DNA of 64,000 nt from an uncultured Clostridia bacterium (GCA_934149305.1 CAKPEF010000003.1:1-64000), one strand, 5' to 3'. Shown: positions 53,999 through 63,667, counted from the stretch's first letter. The notes: a model not told the origin generated them from the sequence alone. Numbers and translations are program-made.

Positions 53999-56005
53999 AT
54001 GGGAAATATAGTATTATTAGATGATTTAACAATAAATCAGATTGCAGCAGGAGAAGTTATTGAGAGACCAGCAAATGTTGTAAAAGAACTTGTTGAAAAT
54101 TCAATTGATGCTGGTGCAACAAAGATTTCTGTTGAAATAGAAAACGGAGGAATAACATCAATAAGAATTACAGATGATGGAAAGGGTATAGCACCAGATG
54201 ATGTTGCTCTTGCATTTGAAAGACATGCTACAAGTAAAATACGTTCGGCTGAAGATTTGACAAAAGTAATGACGATGGGCTTTAGAGGTGAGGCATTAGC
54301 AAGTGTTGCGGCAATCGCTAAAGTTGAACTAATAACAAGAACTAGAGACCAAGAGATAGGAACTAAGGTAATTGTTGAGGGTGGAGATATTATTTCTAAA
54401 GAAGAGTGCGGAGCTCCATATGGTACAACAATTATAGTTAGAGAACTATTTTATAATACACCAGTTAGATATAAATTCTTAAAAAAAGATTTTACAGAAG
54501 GTGGATACATAGAATCAGCTGTTGAAAAGATAGCTTTAATAAATCCTAGCATATCATTTAGGTTAGTTAATAATAGAAAAACTATTTTGCAAACAAACGG
54601 TAACGGAGATATAACAACAGTTGTATACAATATTTTTGGAAAAGATGTTTCGCAAAATTTAGTTAATGTAGATAATGAATATGAAGGAGTAAAGGTAAGA
54701 GGTGTTGCTGGAAAGCCAGAGATAGCACGCTCTAACAGAACTAACCAATTATTCTATGTAAATGGAAGAAATATAAAGGACAAAATTTTATCTGCAGCTG
54801 TTGAAGAAGCATATAGAACACTAATACCACATGGTAAATTTGGATTTTGCATTATAGATATAAGGCTAAATCCTGAACTTGTTGATGTAAATGTTCATCC
54901 TGCTAAATTAGAAGTTAGATTTGCAGATGAAAGTAAAGTTTTTAAAGCGGTACATTATGGAATAAAAAATGCACTTTTAGGTGAAGACATAACAAGAGAT
55001 GAAGAAAAAGAGAAAGTAGAAGCACCTAAAATTATAGAAAAAAATGTAGAGGAGACAGCGCCACAAAGAAGAGGACTTTTTGATATTTTTAGAAATAAGA
55101 GTACAGAGCATGTACAAGAAAACGAAGAAGAGAAATATACAACAATAGAAGTAAAAGTTGGAAATGATGCACAAACTAAAAATTCTGTAATAAACAAAAT
55201 AGTATTTGATGAGAACCAGTACTCAAAACCAATTGCAGAAGAAACACAATTAGATGAAATAGAAGAACCATTACAAAATATTACTTATCTACAAAAAGAA
55301 GAGCCATCTGAAAACCAAGAGAAATTTGAAAAAGTAGTAGAAAAAAATTATACACCAGAAGTAGAGGAAGAAAATAAAGAAGAGATAAAGACAATATATG
55401 ATCAAGATTTAGAAGAAAAATCACCTGTTCCTGATTATAGAATTTTGGGAGTGGCGTTTAATACATATATACTTTTAGAATTAGATAAAGATATATATAT
55501 ATTAGATCAACATGCTGCACATGAGAGAGTTCTTTACGAAAAAGTAAAAGAAAATTTCTATAGAGCTGGTGGTAAAGAAGTTCAAATGCTTTTATTGCCA
55601 GATGTTTTAGAATTGTCAAAAAGAGATATGCATATAGTTAAAGACCATATGGAATTGTTTGAGCAAGCAGGTTTTACATTAGAAGAATTTGGCGAGAATA
55701 CAATAAAAATAACAGGTGTACCGGTTATTTGTTTTGAAATGAATACAAAAGACCTATTTATGGATATTTTAGATGGCATAGATATAACAAACAGAACTAA
55801 TAAACAAGACATAGAAGAAAAATTTATAGCAACAGTTGCTTGTAAAGCAGCAGTAAAGGCTAACATGGTGTTAGATGAAAGAGAAATAAGAGGTCTATTA
55901 GATGAATTATTATTGCTTGACAATCCTTTTACATGCCCACATGGAAGACCTACTGCAATAAGAATTACAAAGACAGAAATAGAAAAGAAATTTGGGAGAA
56001 GATAA
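53999..56005 (+). CDS. mutL: DNA mismatch repair protein MutL
   Basis: 668 residues. GHKL ATPase with IAAGEVIERPANVVKELVENSIDAG and DDGKGI, FRGEALAS; a long acidic linker (about 340-470); then the endonuclease C-terminal domain with DQHAAHERVLYE, ACKAAVKANM and CPHGRPTAI, so this MutL should nick DNA itself, as expected where MutH is absent. Ribosome site AAAGGAGG. Confidence 0.97.
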   Translation: MGNIVLLDDLTINQIAAGEVIERPANVVKELVENSIDAGATKISVEIENGGITSIRITDDGKGIAPDDVALAFERHATSKIRSAEDLTKVMTMGFRGEALASVAAIAKVELITRTRDQEIGTKVIVEGGDIISKEECGAPYGTTIIVRELFYNTPVRYKFLKKDFTEGGYIESAVEKIALINPSISFRLVNNRKTILQTNGNGDITTVVYNIFGKDVSQNLVNVDNEYEGVKVRGVAGKPEIARSNRTNQLFYVNGRNIKDKILSAAVEEAYRTLIPHGKFGFCIIDIRLNPELVDVNVHPAKLEVRFADESKVFKAVHYGIKNALLGEDITRDEEKEKVEAPKIIEKNVEETAPQRRGLFDIFRNKSTEHVQENEEEKYTTIEVKVGNDAQTKNSVINKIVFDENQYSKPIAEETQLDEIEEPLQNITYLQKEEPSENQEKFEKVVEKNYTPEVEEENKEEIKTIYDQDLEEKSPVPDYRILGVAFNTYILLELDKDIYILDQHAAHERVLYEKVKENFYRAGGKEVQMLLLPDVLELSKRDMHIVKDHMELFEQAGFTLEEFGENTIKITGVPVICFEMNTKDLFMDILDGIDITNRTNKQDIEEKFIATVACKAAVKANMVLDEREIRGLLDELLLLDNPFTCPHGRPTAIRITKTEIEKKFGRR

Positions 56006-56036
56006 GAGTAATTTAATTGCTCGAAATGAGGCGAAG

Positions 56037-56954
56037 ATGATAAAAGAAAATGAAAAACCAAAAGTTATTGTAATTGTTGGACCAACAGCGTCAGGAAAAA
56101 CGGCTACATCAATAAAAGTTGCAAAAGAATTAGATGGAGAAATAGTCTCGGCTGATTCAATGCAAATATATAAAGATATGAATATAGGAACTGCTAAACC
56201 AACGAAAGAAGAAATGGAAGGGATAAAGCATTACATGATAGATATTGTATCTCCTGATGAAATATTTAACGTTGCTAAATATAAAGAAATGGCAGAAAAA
56301 GCAATAGAAGATATTTTGAGTAAAAATAAAGTCCCTATAGTAGTTGGAGGAACAGGTTTATACGTAGATACATTGGTTAATGGAGTAGAATTTGCCTCTG
56401 TAAAGGAAGATTTAGAATATAGAAATGCAATGCTTGAAAGAGCGAAAAAAGAAGGAAACAAAGCTCTTCATGATGAGCTTGCAAAGATAGATAAAGAAGC
56501 AGCAGAAAAAATAGATATGAATAATGTAAGACGCGTAATAAGAGCTTTAGAAATATATAAAATTACAGGAAAAACAAAAACTAAATTAGATGAAGAATCA
56601 AGAAAAGAAACTAAATACGATTATAGAGTATATGGCATCGAATGGGATAGAGAAGAGCTTTATAGAAGAATAGAAAAGCGTATAGATATAATGCTTGAAG
56701 AGGGATTAGTAGAAGAAGTTGAAAATGTAATGAGCAAATACACCATATCAAAAACGGCACTTCAAGGACTAGGCTACAAAGAAGTAATCGAGTTTTTGAA
56801 TAATGATATTTCATATGATGAAATGGTAGACAAGCTAAAAATGGAGACAAGAAGATATGCCAAAAGGCAACTTACATGGTTTAGAAGAAACAAGGACATA
56901 AAATGGTATGACATAAATAATATAGCAGACAAAATAATAATGGAAAACAAATAA
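56037..56954 (+). CDS. miaA: tRNA dimethylallyltransferase
   Basis: 305 residues. VIVGPTASGKTATS (P loop), SADSMQIYKDMNIGTAKP, GGTGLYVDTLVNG and RRYAKRQLTWFRRN are family hallmarks. Adds an isopentenyl group to A37 of tRNAs reading UNN codons. ATG 56037 chosen, five nt after GAGG; an earlier in-frame TTG would overlap mutL. Uses DMAPP made by the ispH pathway. In many bacteria it follows mutL, as here. Confidence 0.93.
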   Translation: MIKENEKPKVIVIVGPTASGKTATSIKVAKELDGEIVSADSMQIYKDMNIGTAKPTKEEMEGIKHYMIDIVSPDEIFNVAKYKEMAEKAIEDILSKNKVPIVVGGTGLYVDTLVNGVEFASVKEDLEYRNAMLERAKKEGNKALHDELAKIDKEAAEKIDMNNVRRVIRALEIYKITGKTKTKLDEESRKETKYDYRVYGIEWDREELYRRIEKRIDIMLEEGLVEEVENVMSKYTISKTALQGLGYKEVIEFLNNDISYDEMVDKLKMETRRYAKRQLTWFRRNKDIKWYDINNIADKIIMENK

Positions 56955-56979
56955 AACATATTATTTGGGAGGATATTGG

Positions 56980-58282
56980 ATGAAAAAACAAAAGAAAAAT
57001 CAAAATTTAATATTTATCATCATATCAATCCTAATAATTTTACTAATATATTTTATAGTAAATATAGTAAAATTTTTTAGGCAACCAGCGGATACTGTTT
57101 TAATAAAAAATGGTGAACTTATAAACTACGAAGAGGCCATTCGGATACATAATAAGAGATGAAGAGATAATAGATACATCATCTTATGATGGTGTGCCAA
57201 AGGCAGAAGTAGAAGATGCGATGAAAGTTTCAAAAGGATTAGATATAGTCACTTATATGTCAAAAGAGAAAAAACAAATAAGTGAAAAAATAGCAAAACT
57301 AGATGAAAAAATTCAAGAGGCTATGGAGAGCAAACAAACAATTTTACCAAACGATGTAAAAACAATAGATTCAGATATAGAAATATATTTATATTCAAGT
57401 ATAAAAGGAAATACTAATATCTATTCGCTATATGAACAAAAAAAAGTACTTAATGAAAAAATAGAAAAGAAAGCTAAAATAGTTGGAGAATTAAGTCCAG
57501 TTGGTTCGCAACTTAAGTCATTGATAGAAGAAAGAACTTCATACGAAAAGCAATTAAATAATTCAGAGAAAAAAATTAAAGCACCTAAGGCAGGTTTAGT
57601 TTCGTATAGAATAGATAATTATGAAAATCTCCTTAAACCATCTAGCTTTTCTAAACTAACAATAGAAGAATTAAAGAAAATAAAAATACCTACAGACCAA
57701 GTGATTCCGTTAAATTTAAATAATGTAAAAATAGTAAATAATTTTGAATGTTATATTGCTGTGCCAGTGTATTCAGAAGAAAGCAAAAATGTAACGTTGA
57801 ACAGTAATGTTTATTTAAGATTTGATAATGTAGGCAGTGAGCTTATTAGTGCAACTGTTGAATATATTTTAGATGAAACAGAAACAAGTGAAAGCGGAGA
57901 AGCAGGTAAGAATAAAAGTGGAAAAATAATAGTATTTAAAATACTAACAAATGTAGAAGAATTAACAAAATACAGAAAAATAAATGTAGATGTAGTTTGG
58001 TGGAGTGATAAAGGATTAAAAGTAAATAAAGAGGCACTTTCAAAAGTGCAAATGACAAATGTAAGCGGAGACACAATAGAATTATCTACATTAAAAATTA
58101 AAAAATCAAGTTATACGCAAGAAGCTTGGGTGAAAATTGTTAGAAGTGCAGGAGATTTTGTAATAGTTGAAAATTATACAGACAAAGAATTAAGAGAAAA
58201 AGGAATTTCAGAGCTACAAATTAACAATCGAGCTACAATAAAAATGTATGATGAAGTTCTAATTGAAAAACAAAAAGAATAA
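56980..58282 (+). CDS. HlyD-like membrane fusion protein read with a +1 shift at CGG
   Basis: Frame zero gives an anchor (NLIFIIISILIILLIYFIVNIVKFF) and NGELINYEEAI, then CGG and, 15 nt on, a TGA. Skipping the C gives GYIIRDEEIIDTSSYDG and a continuous reading to 58282 (433 residues) with coiled-coil, beta-barrel and KAPKAGLVSYRI segments typical of HlyD-type adaptors. GYIIRDEE directly after the linker is a family landmark. The shift is not near any homopolymer. GGGAGG ribosome site. It lies before sepF and divIVA. Confidence 0.75.
57142..57144 (+). other. CGG +1 recoding site in HlyD-like gene
   Basis: Codon 55 (ATT CGG A). Skipping C reads GGA as the Gly of GYIIRDEE. No homopolymer within ten nt. 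Confidence 0.65.
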
Positions 58283-58365
58283 CATCGCATTTTGTAAAGA
58301 AATGTCACATATGTTACAAAAGTGTTACAAGAATGTTAAATTAAAATTACAAATAAGCAAATTGT

Positions 58366-58394
58366 TTGACATTGCAAGTGCGTATAAATAAAAT
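58366..58394 (+). promoter_or_regulatory. Promoter of sepF
   Basis: TTGACA (58366-58371), 17-nt spacer, TAAAAT (58389-58394). Confidence 0.7.
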
Positions 58395-58439
58395 AGAAAT
58401 ATACAGAAGATGAAAAGAATGGAATTGGGAGGTTTTTTA

Positions 58440-58916
58440 ATGGGAAACAAGTTCATGAATAAAATGTGGAATTTATTAGGTGTAGATAACGAAGAAGATT
58501 ATGATTACGATACTGACTATGAGGGGAATACAGCACCTGCATATACAGAAGAAAAAGAAAGTAATAGTGCTTCAACAATAGCACCTTTAAATAATAAGAA
58601 AAATAAAGTTGTTGGAATGCCAGGAATGCAACAGGTTAGGGTTATAATATCTCAGCCAAGCACTTTTGAACAATCAGAAGAGATTTGTGAGCATTTAAAA
58701 GAGAAAAAATCTATAATTGTCAATTTAGAGTATGTAAATAAAGATGTAGCAAGAAGAATAGTAGATTTTATAAGTGGAGCAGTTTATGGACTAGATGGCA
58801 ATATTCAAAAGATATCTAATTCAATATTTTTAGTTGCACCATTTAACTACGAAATAACAAATGAAGTTATGAAAGAAGATATTAAAAATAAGCTATCTGT
58901 ATCATGGATAAAATAG
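58440..58916 (+). CDS. sepF: Cell division protein SepF
   Basis: 158 residues. N-terminal membrane-binding helix (MNKMWNLLGV), acidic linker, then the FtsZ-bundling domain VRVIISQPSTFEQSEEICEHLKEKKSIIVNLEYVNKDVARRIVDFISGAVYGL. Lines the inner membrane at the septum. ATG 58440 follows GGGAGG. Followed 24 nt later by divIVA; the usual yggS, yggT and ylmH of the cluster are absent. Confidence 0.93.
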   Translation: MGNKFMNKMWNLLGVDNEEDYDYDTDYEGNTAPAYTEEKESNSASTIAPLNNKKNKVVGMPGMQQVRVIISQPSTFEQSEEICEHLKEKKSIIVNLEYVNKDVARRIVDFISGAVYGLDGNIQKISNSIFLVAPFNYEITNEVMKEDIKNKLSVSWIK

Positions 58917-58940
58917 AGTGAGTTTTAAGGAGGATGTGTT

Positions 58941-59399
58941 ATGATAACTCCGCTAGACATTGAAAACAAAACATTTAGCAAGCAAGTAGTAAGTGGATAT
59001 AATGTAGAAGAAGTAAAAGAATTCATGGCAACACTACTTGGCGATTATGAAAAATTATATAAAGAAAACATAGAGTACAAAGATAAAATAGCTGTGTTAA
59101 ATCAAGGCATTCAACATTATAAGTCTATAGAAGACACACTTCAAAATGCGCTGATAGTTGCTCAAGGAACAGCAGAAACTGTAAAAAAGAATGCAAAAGT
59201 AGAGGCTGAAAATATAGTAAAAGAGGCTGAACTTACAGCGATTAAATCTGCGGATGAAATTAGCAAACAAACAATAGAAAAAAAGTTGCAATTAGATGAC
59301 GCAAAAAAGCAATTCGATGTGTATAAAGCTAAAATGGAGGCTTTGCTAATCTCTCAATTAGAATTATTAAAAGAGATAAATAAAAACGATGAGGTTTAG
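58941..59399 (+). CDS. DivIVA-domain protein
   Basis: 152 residues. MITPLDIENKTFSKQVVSGYNVEEVKEFM is the DivIVA membrane-binding start (with the F-K and GYN motif), then a long coiled coil. Marks curved membrane at poles and septa. Ribosome site AGGAGG. The stop codon lies inside the terminator hairpin. Confidence 0.88.
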   Translation: MITPLDIENKTFSKQVVSGYNVEEVKEFMATLLGDYEKLYKENIEYKDKIAVLNQGIQHYKSIEDTLQNALIVAQGTAETVKKNAKVEAENIVKEAELTAIKSADEISKQTIEKKLQLDDAKKQFDVYKAKMEALLISQLELLKEINKNDEV

Positions 59400-59414
59400 C
59401 TTCATCGTTTTTTG
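59382..59414 (+). terminator. Intrinsic terminator of sepF-divIVA
   Basis: Arms AAAAACGATGA(G) and (C)TTCATCGTTTTT; the divIVA stop is in the loop. Confidence 0.85.
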
Positions 59415-59565
59415 TGTTAAATTTGTGAAAGCAATTGACTAAAAAGGAAAAATATCATAGACTTATCTAGTACTTGTTTAAAAGTTTTATATTGTGTAAA
59501 AATAGTATAAATATAAAATGAGTATTTACTTTGATATTAAAACAAAATAGAAGGGATTTGATAAA

Positions 59566-60354
59566 ATGAAAAACAAAAAAAGTCTTTTACTTACTTTAAT
59601 GTTGATTATGACAATATTATTAGTTGGTTGTACAACTACAAATAACCAAGAAGATAGACAAGATGGAAACAATGATGTCATAACAAATGAGAGTGGAGAC
59701 AAAAATTTAGAATCTGGTGATGCTAGCATAGTAAAACCAAATAGAGATCCTAATAGATACGCAAATGTAGAACAAAATCCAGTAGCAACAATTGAGATGA
59801 GCGATGGAAAGATTATAAAGTTAGAGTTATATCCTAAGATTGCACCTGAGTCTGTTGAAAACTTTATAGAGCTTGCAAATAGTGCTTTCTATAATGGTCT
59901 TACATTCCACAGAACGATTCCAGGTTTCATGGCACAAGGTGGCGATCCACTTGGAAATGGTACTGGCGGTCCTGATTATTCTATATATGGTGAATTCTCA
60001 GAAAACGGATTCGAAAATTCATTGAAACATGTAAGAGGCGTGCTATCAATGGCAAGAAGCAGCGAAAATAACAGTGCTGGTTCACAATTCTTCATAATGG
60101 TTGAAGATACACCATCTTTAGATGGACTATATGCAGCATTTGGAAAAGTAACAGAGGGAATGGATGTTGTTGATGAAATTGTTAATACAGAAGTTATCAG
60201 AAGAGAAGTAGATTCTGATATATCAACTTTAGATGAATACTACAAACAATACATGGAACTTGATAGACCAATAAATCCGCCAACAATAAAGACTATAACA
60301 GTTGATACATTTGGTGTTGAATACGAAGCTCCAACAAAATTTAATAAAGAATAA
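59566..60354 (+). CDS. Cyclophilin-type peptidyl-prolyl isomerase lipoprotein
   Basis: 262 residues. Signal sequence ending in LVGC (lipobox Cys about residue 22), then an acidic linker rich in Ser-Gly-acidic motifs (NESGDKNLESGD), then a cyclophilin domain with FHRTIPGFMAQGGDP and SQFFIMVEDTPSLDGLYAAFG. Lipid-anchored on the outer face of the membrane, assisting folding of exported proteins. Ribosome site AAGGGA. Confidence 0.9.
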   Translation: MKNKKSLLLTLMLIMTILLVGCTTTNNQEDRQDGNNDVITNESGDKNLESGDASIVKPNRDPNRYANVEQNPVATIEMSDGKIIKLELYPKIAPESVENFIELANSAFYNGLTFHRTIPGFMAQGGDPLGNGTGGPDYSIYGEFSENGFENSLKHVRGVLSMARSSENNSAGSQFFIMVEDTPSLDGLYAAFGKVTEGMDVVDEIVNTEVIRREVDSDISTLDEYYKQYMELDRPINPPTIKTITVDTFGVEYEAPTKFNKE

Positions 60355-60360
60355 AAAGGT

Positions 60361-60391
60361 AAAAGAGTGTCGGTTTAGTGGCACTCTTTTT
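60361..60391 (+). terminator. Intrinsic terminator
   Basis: Arms AAAAGAGTG and CACTCTTTT then T-rich sequence. Confidence 0.75.
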
Positions 60392-60434
60392 GTGATAGTA
60401 GTAGCTTTAAAACATAAATTTTATTTTAAAATGA

Positions 60435-60463
60435 TTGACTAATTAAACGAACTAATGTACACT
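60435..60463 (+). promoter_or_regulatory. Promoter of ruvA-rarA
   Basis: TTGACT (60435-60440), 17-nt spacer, TACACT (60458-60463). Confidence 0.5.
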
Positions 60464-60496
60464 AGAAGTGCTTAAAATAATAAAGGAGATGTTAAG

Positions 60497-61096
60497 ATGT
60501 TTGCGTATATTAAAGGTACATTAGAGATAAAAGGAAATGATTATGTAGTCATAGATGTAAATGGAGTTGGATACAAAATATTTGCTCCATTATCAACAAT
60601 AGAAAGGCTAGGCGAAATAGGAAGTACAGTAAAAGTTCATACACATTATTATGTAAGAGAAGACAATATAAGTTTATATGGTTTTTATAGTCTAGAAGAA
60701 CTTAGAATGTTTGAACTTTTAATAGGAGTAAGTGGCGTTGGTGCAAAATCTGCAAATGCAATACTTGCTAATATTACACCATCTCGATTTGCACTTGCAG
60801 TTATAACGAATGATATAAAAGAACTTACAAAACTTCCTGGAATAGGTGCAAAATCTGCACAAAGAATAATACTTGAATTAAAAGATAAACTAAAATCAGA
60901 AGAAGCTATTGCAGAAAGTGATTTTGAACTTCAAATTGCAAGCAGTAAAGATTCAAACTCAAGCGAGGCAGTTGCCGCATTACAAGTATTAGGATATCCA
61001 GTTAAAGAGGCAACAAAAGCTGTATCTTCTGTTAATGCAGATGGCTTATCTGTAGAGGATATTATTAAAAGAGCATTATTGTATTTTACAAAGTAA
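60497..61096 (+). CDS. ruvA: Holliday junction DNA helicase subunit RuvA
   Basis: 199 residues. MFAYIKGTLE, then GFYSLEELRMFELLIGVSGVGAKSANAIL and LTKLPGIGAKSAQRIILELKDKL, the two HhH motifs binding junction DNA; C-terminal domain III for RuvB contact (AVAALQVLGYPVKEA). Followed by rarA rather than ruvB, which is normally next. Ribosome site AAAGGAG. Confidence 0.96.
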   Translation: MFAYIKGTLEIKGNDYVVIDVNGVGYKIFAPLSTIERLGEIGSTVKVHTHYYVREDNISLYGFYSLEELRMFELLIGVSGVGAKSANAILANITPSRFALAVITNDIKELTKLPGIGAKSAQRIILELKDKLKSEEAIAESDFELQIASSKDSNSSEAVAALQVLGYPVKEATKAVSSVNADGLSVEDIIKRALLYFTK

Positions 61097-61150
61097 TTTC
61101 ATGTTCAATAGTAATTAAACAGTTTTTAGTAATAAGAAAGGACAAATTAA

Positions 61151-62407
61151 ATGGAAGACAAAAAATTGCCACTAGCGTACAGAATGTGCCCTAAAACGAT
61201 AGATGAGTATGTTGGGCAAGAGCATATATTAGCGAAAGATAAAATGCTATACAGACTAATTAAAGCGGACAGATTATCGAGCATAATTTTATATGGTCCG
61301 CCAGGATGTGGAAAGACATCACTTGCTAGAGTTATAGCAAATTCAACAAAAAATAAGTTTATAAAATTGAATGCAGTTGCTGCAGGAGTACAAGATATAA
61401 AGACTGCAGTTGAAGATGCAAAAAATTTGCTTTTAAATCCATCTGGAAGAGTTGTTTTGTTTATAGACGAGATACATAGATTTAATAAATTACAACAGGA
61501 CGCGTTGCTTCCATATGTTGAAGATGGAACAGTAATACTTATTGGTGCAACAACCGAAAATCCTTACTTTTCTGTAAACAAGGCGCTAATTTCAAGATCA
61601 ACAGTTTTTAAACTTGAACCACTAAAAAAAGAAGATGTGATGAAGGTTATAAAAAACGCACTTACTGATAAAGAAAAAGGCTTAGGTTTATATGATTTAA
61701 AAATATCAGATGAAACGATTGAGTACTTAGCAGATATTGCTGCAGGAGATGTAAGAGTTGCCCTTAATGCATTAGAAATAGCAACACTAACGACAGATAT
61801 GAATGCAGATGGAGAAATAGAAATAACAAGAGATATTATTATAGAATGTGTTCAAAAGAAAAAGGCACAGTTTGATAAAAATGGTGACAGCCATTATGAT
61901 AATATTAGTGCATTCATAAAATCTATGCGAGGCGGAGATGCTGATGCGGTATTGTTCTATTTGGCGAGAGCATTATATGGAGGAGAAGATCCAATGTTTC
62001 TTGCAAGAAGAATAGTAATATGTGCATCAGAAGATGTGGGAATGGCCAATTCAAATGCTTTAGTAGTTGCAAATTCAGCAATGCAGGCTGTACATCAAAT
62101 AGGAATGCCAGAAGCAAGAATAATACTTGCACATGCGGCAACATATGTAGCAAGAAGTCCAAAATCAAATGCGGCATATTTAGGAATAAATAAAGCATTA
62201 GAAGATGTTCAAAATATGGATACAGGAACAATACCAATGCATATAAGAAATGCACCTGTAGAGGGAATGAGCGACTTAGGATATGGTGTTGGATACAAGT
62301 ATCCACATGATTATCCAAATCATGAAGTTGAGCAACAATATCTGCCAGACAAAATGCTTGGCACAGTTTACTATAAGCCAGATGAAACCGAAGAAAAATT
62401 GAAATAA
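61151..62407 (+). CDS. rarA: Replication-associated recombination protein RarA (MgsA)
   Basis: 418 residues. AAA+ clamp-loader-like ATPase: YGPPGCGKTSLARVIA (Walker A), LFIDEIHRFNKLQQDALLPYVE (Walker B), IGATTENPYFSVNKALISR, then the tetramerisation domain DNISAFIKSMRGGDADAVLFYLARAL and YKYPHDYPNH. Acts at stalled forks. Stands 54 nt after ruvA. Ribosome site AGAAAGGA. Confidence 0.95.
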   Translation: MEDKKLPLAYRMCPKTIDEYVGQEHILAKDKMLYRLIKADRLSSIILYGPPGCGKTSLARVIANSTKNKFIKLNAVAAGVQDIKTAVEDAKNLLLNPSGRVVLFIDEIHRFNKLQQDALLPYVEDGTVILIGATTENPYFSVNKALISRSTVFKLEPLKKEDVMKVIKNALTDKEKGLGLYDLKISDETIEYLADIAAGDVRVALNALEIATLTTDMNADGEIEITRDIIIECVQKKKAQFDKNGDSHYDNISAFIKSMRGGDADAVLFYLARALYGGEDPMFLARRIVICASEDVGMANSNALVVANSAMQAVHQIGMPEARIILAHAATYVARSPKSNAAYLGINKALEDVQNMDTGTIPMHIRNAPVEGMSDLGYGVGYKYPHDYPNHEVEQQYLPDKMLGTVYYKPDETEEKLK

Positions 62408-62493
62408 ATATTGTCTAAATTTTGATGAGATTAAAATTTATGATTATTTAAAACTTCGTTTAAATAATTAAAAATTGATAATAGAATAAAAAA

Positions 62494-62536
62494 TAATAAA
62501 AGACTCATAATAATAAAAATGGGTCTTTTATTTTTA
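62494..62536 (+). terminator. Intrinsic terminator
   Basis: Arms AATAAAAGACTCAT and ATGGGTCTTTTATT then T-rich sequence, after rarA. Confidence 0.8.
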
Positions 62537-62599
62537 TAAAATTTTAAAGATGAGTTAAGTAATTTTATAAAACAAATAAATAGAAAGTTATGGTGAAAC

Positions 62600-62944
62600 A
62601 TGGTTTATGTTGTTGGAGTTTTAGGAGGTTTTGTAAGCGGTTTTTTTGGCGCTGGGGGTGGACTTATAATTCTTCCTGCACTTATCAGAATATTAAAATT
62701 AGATGAATATAAAGCTAGAGGAACTACCCTCGCAACAATATTGATTGCAATACTTGTATCTTCAATTTTTTATAGTAAATTCAATTATTTTGATTTTGGA
62801 ATGTCATTAAAGATAGCAATTGGTGGTATTATAGGTGGCTTTATAGGAGCAAAGGTTGTTGAAAAATTTTCGAGATTTTTGCTTTCTATAATTTTCGATA
62901 TATTTTTGTTGTATGTGTCTTTGAAAATGATTTTTGATTTTTAG
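62600..62944 (+). CDS. TauE/SafE-like half-size membrane protein
   Basis: 114 residues, four spans. GGFVSGFFGAGGGLIILPALI and KARGTTLATILIAIL are the first-half signature of the TauE/SafE sulfite/anion transporter family; full-length members are about 250 residues. The next gene encodes a second half-size unit, so the two probably assemble as a two-subunit transporter. Ribosome site weak (GGTG). Confidence 0.78.
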   Translation: MVYVVGVLGGFVSGFFGAGGGLIILPALIRILKLDEYKARGTTLATILIAILVSSIFYSKFNYFDFGMSLKIAIGGIIGGFIGAKVVEKFSRFLLSIIFDIFLLYVSLKMIFDF

Positions 62945-62996
62945 AAAAATAAAATCTCAAAAGCAATAAAACTAAAAATAAGGGGCAAAATAAGAT

Positions 62997-63390
62997 ATGA
63001 AATTGATTTTAATTGGGATAATTTCAGGAATTGTTACTGGTATGGGAATGGGTGGCGGAAGCATATTGATTTTAATACTCACAGCATTTATGGGAGTAAA
63101 TCAACATACTGCACAAGCAACAAATTTAATATTTTTTATTCCTACATCCATTTCAGCAATATATGTATATTTTAAAAACAAAAATGTAGATACACGGAAT
63201 AGGCATAAAATTACTATATACGGTAATAGTGGGTGCAGGAATAGGAGCATATTTGACAAGATATATAGATTCTTCAAGTCTAAAAAAATATTTTGGATTA
63301 TTTTTATCAATTGTAGCAATAATAGATGTTATCCAAACAATTAAAAATAAAATAAATGAAAAGTCAAAGAAAGGTGGAGAAAGTGTATGA
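62997..63390 (+). CDS. TauE/SafE-like half-size protein read with a +1 shift at CGG
   Basis: Frame zero: MKLILIGIISGIVTGMGMGGGSILILIL, then HTAQATNLIFFIPTSISAIYVYF, then KNKNVDT and CGG. Skipping the C gives GIGIKLLYTVIVGAGIGAYLT, then KKYFGLFLSIVAIIDVIQTI, the remaining two spans of the family (130 residues). Frame zero instead continues as implausible Arg/Lys-rich sequence to 63344. The +1-frame stop TGA overlaps the start of the next small gene as ATGA, a normal coupling site, which supports the +1 reading. No homopolymer at the site. Confidence 0.75.
63195..63197 (+). other. CGG +1 recoding site in TauE-like gene
   Basis: Codon 67 (ACA CGG A). Skipping C reads GGA; membrane spans resume in the +1 frame. 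Confidence 0.65.
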
Positions 63391-63527
63391 AAAATCTAGT
63401 TACAGGAATGGTAATTGGGGCAATGATAGGTGGCATATTTGGAACAATGGCAAGTGATGAAATAAATGATTTCGGAAAAACATGTATGAAAAAAGGAAAG
63501 AAAATAATGAAAAAAATGAAAATATAA
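63387..63527 (+). CDS. Small YtxH-like protein
   Basis: 46 residues. N-terminal glycine-rich hydrophobic segment (LVTGMVIGAMIGGIFGTMAS), then a basic tail (KKGKKIMKKMKI). Resembles short YtxH-type proteins. ATG overlaps the upstream TGA in the +1 frame; ribosome site GGTGGAG. Terminator follows. Confidence 0.6.
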   Translation: MKNLVTGMVIGAMIGGIFGTMASDEINDFGKTCMKKGKKIMKKMKI

Positions 63528-63536
63528 TATTTATAA

Positions 63537-63574
63537 AAAATAAGGATTGCTAATTTTAGTAATCCTTATTTTTT
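63537..63574 (+). terminator. Intrinsic terminator
   Basis: Arms AAAATAAGGATT and AATCCTTATTTT, then T run. Confidence 0.85.
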
Positions 63575-63576
63575 AT

Positions 63577-63667
63577 GCGAGAGATTTTCTCCTTTTCAGT
63601 CGAAAACTTTCAAGGGTCGAAAGACTGAAAATAGAAGATTTTCATCTTTCTGGTGATCTCATTATGT
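63577..63667 (+). ncRNA. Candidate structured RNA element
   Basis: A 9-bp stem TTTTCAGTC / GACTGAAAA encloses a 20-nt loop with its own small pairing; a second hairpin GAAGAT / ATCTTTC follows; outer GAGAT / ATCTC could close both into a three-way junction. No poly-T tract follows, so it is not a terminator. No known family recognised. Could be a leader or decayed repeat. Confidence 0.35.
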
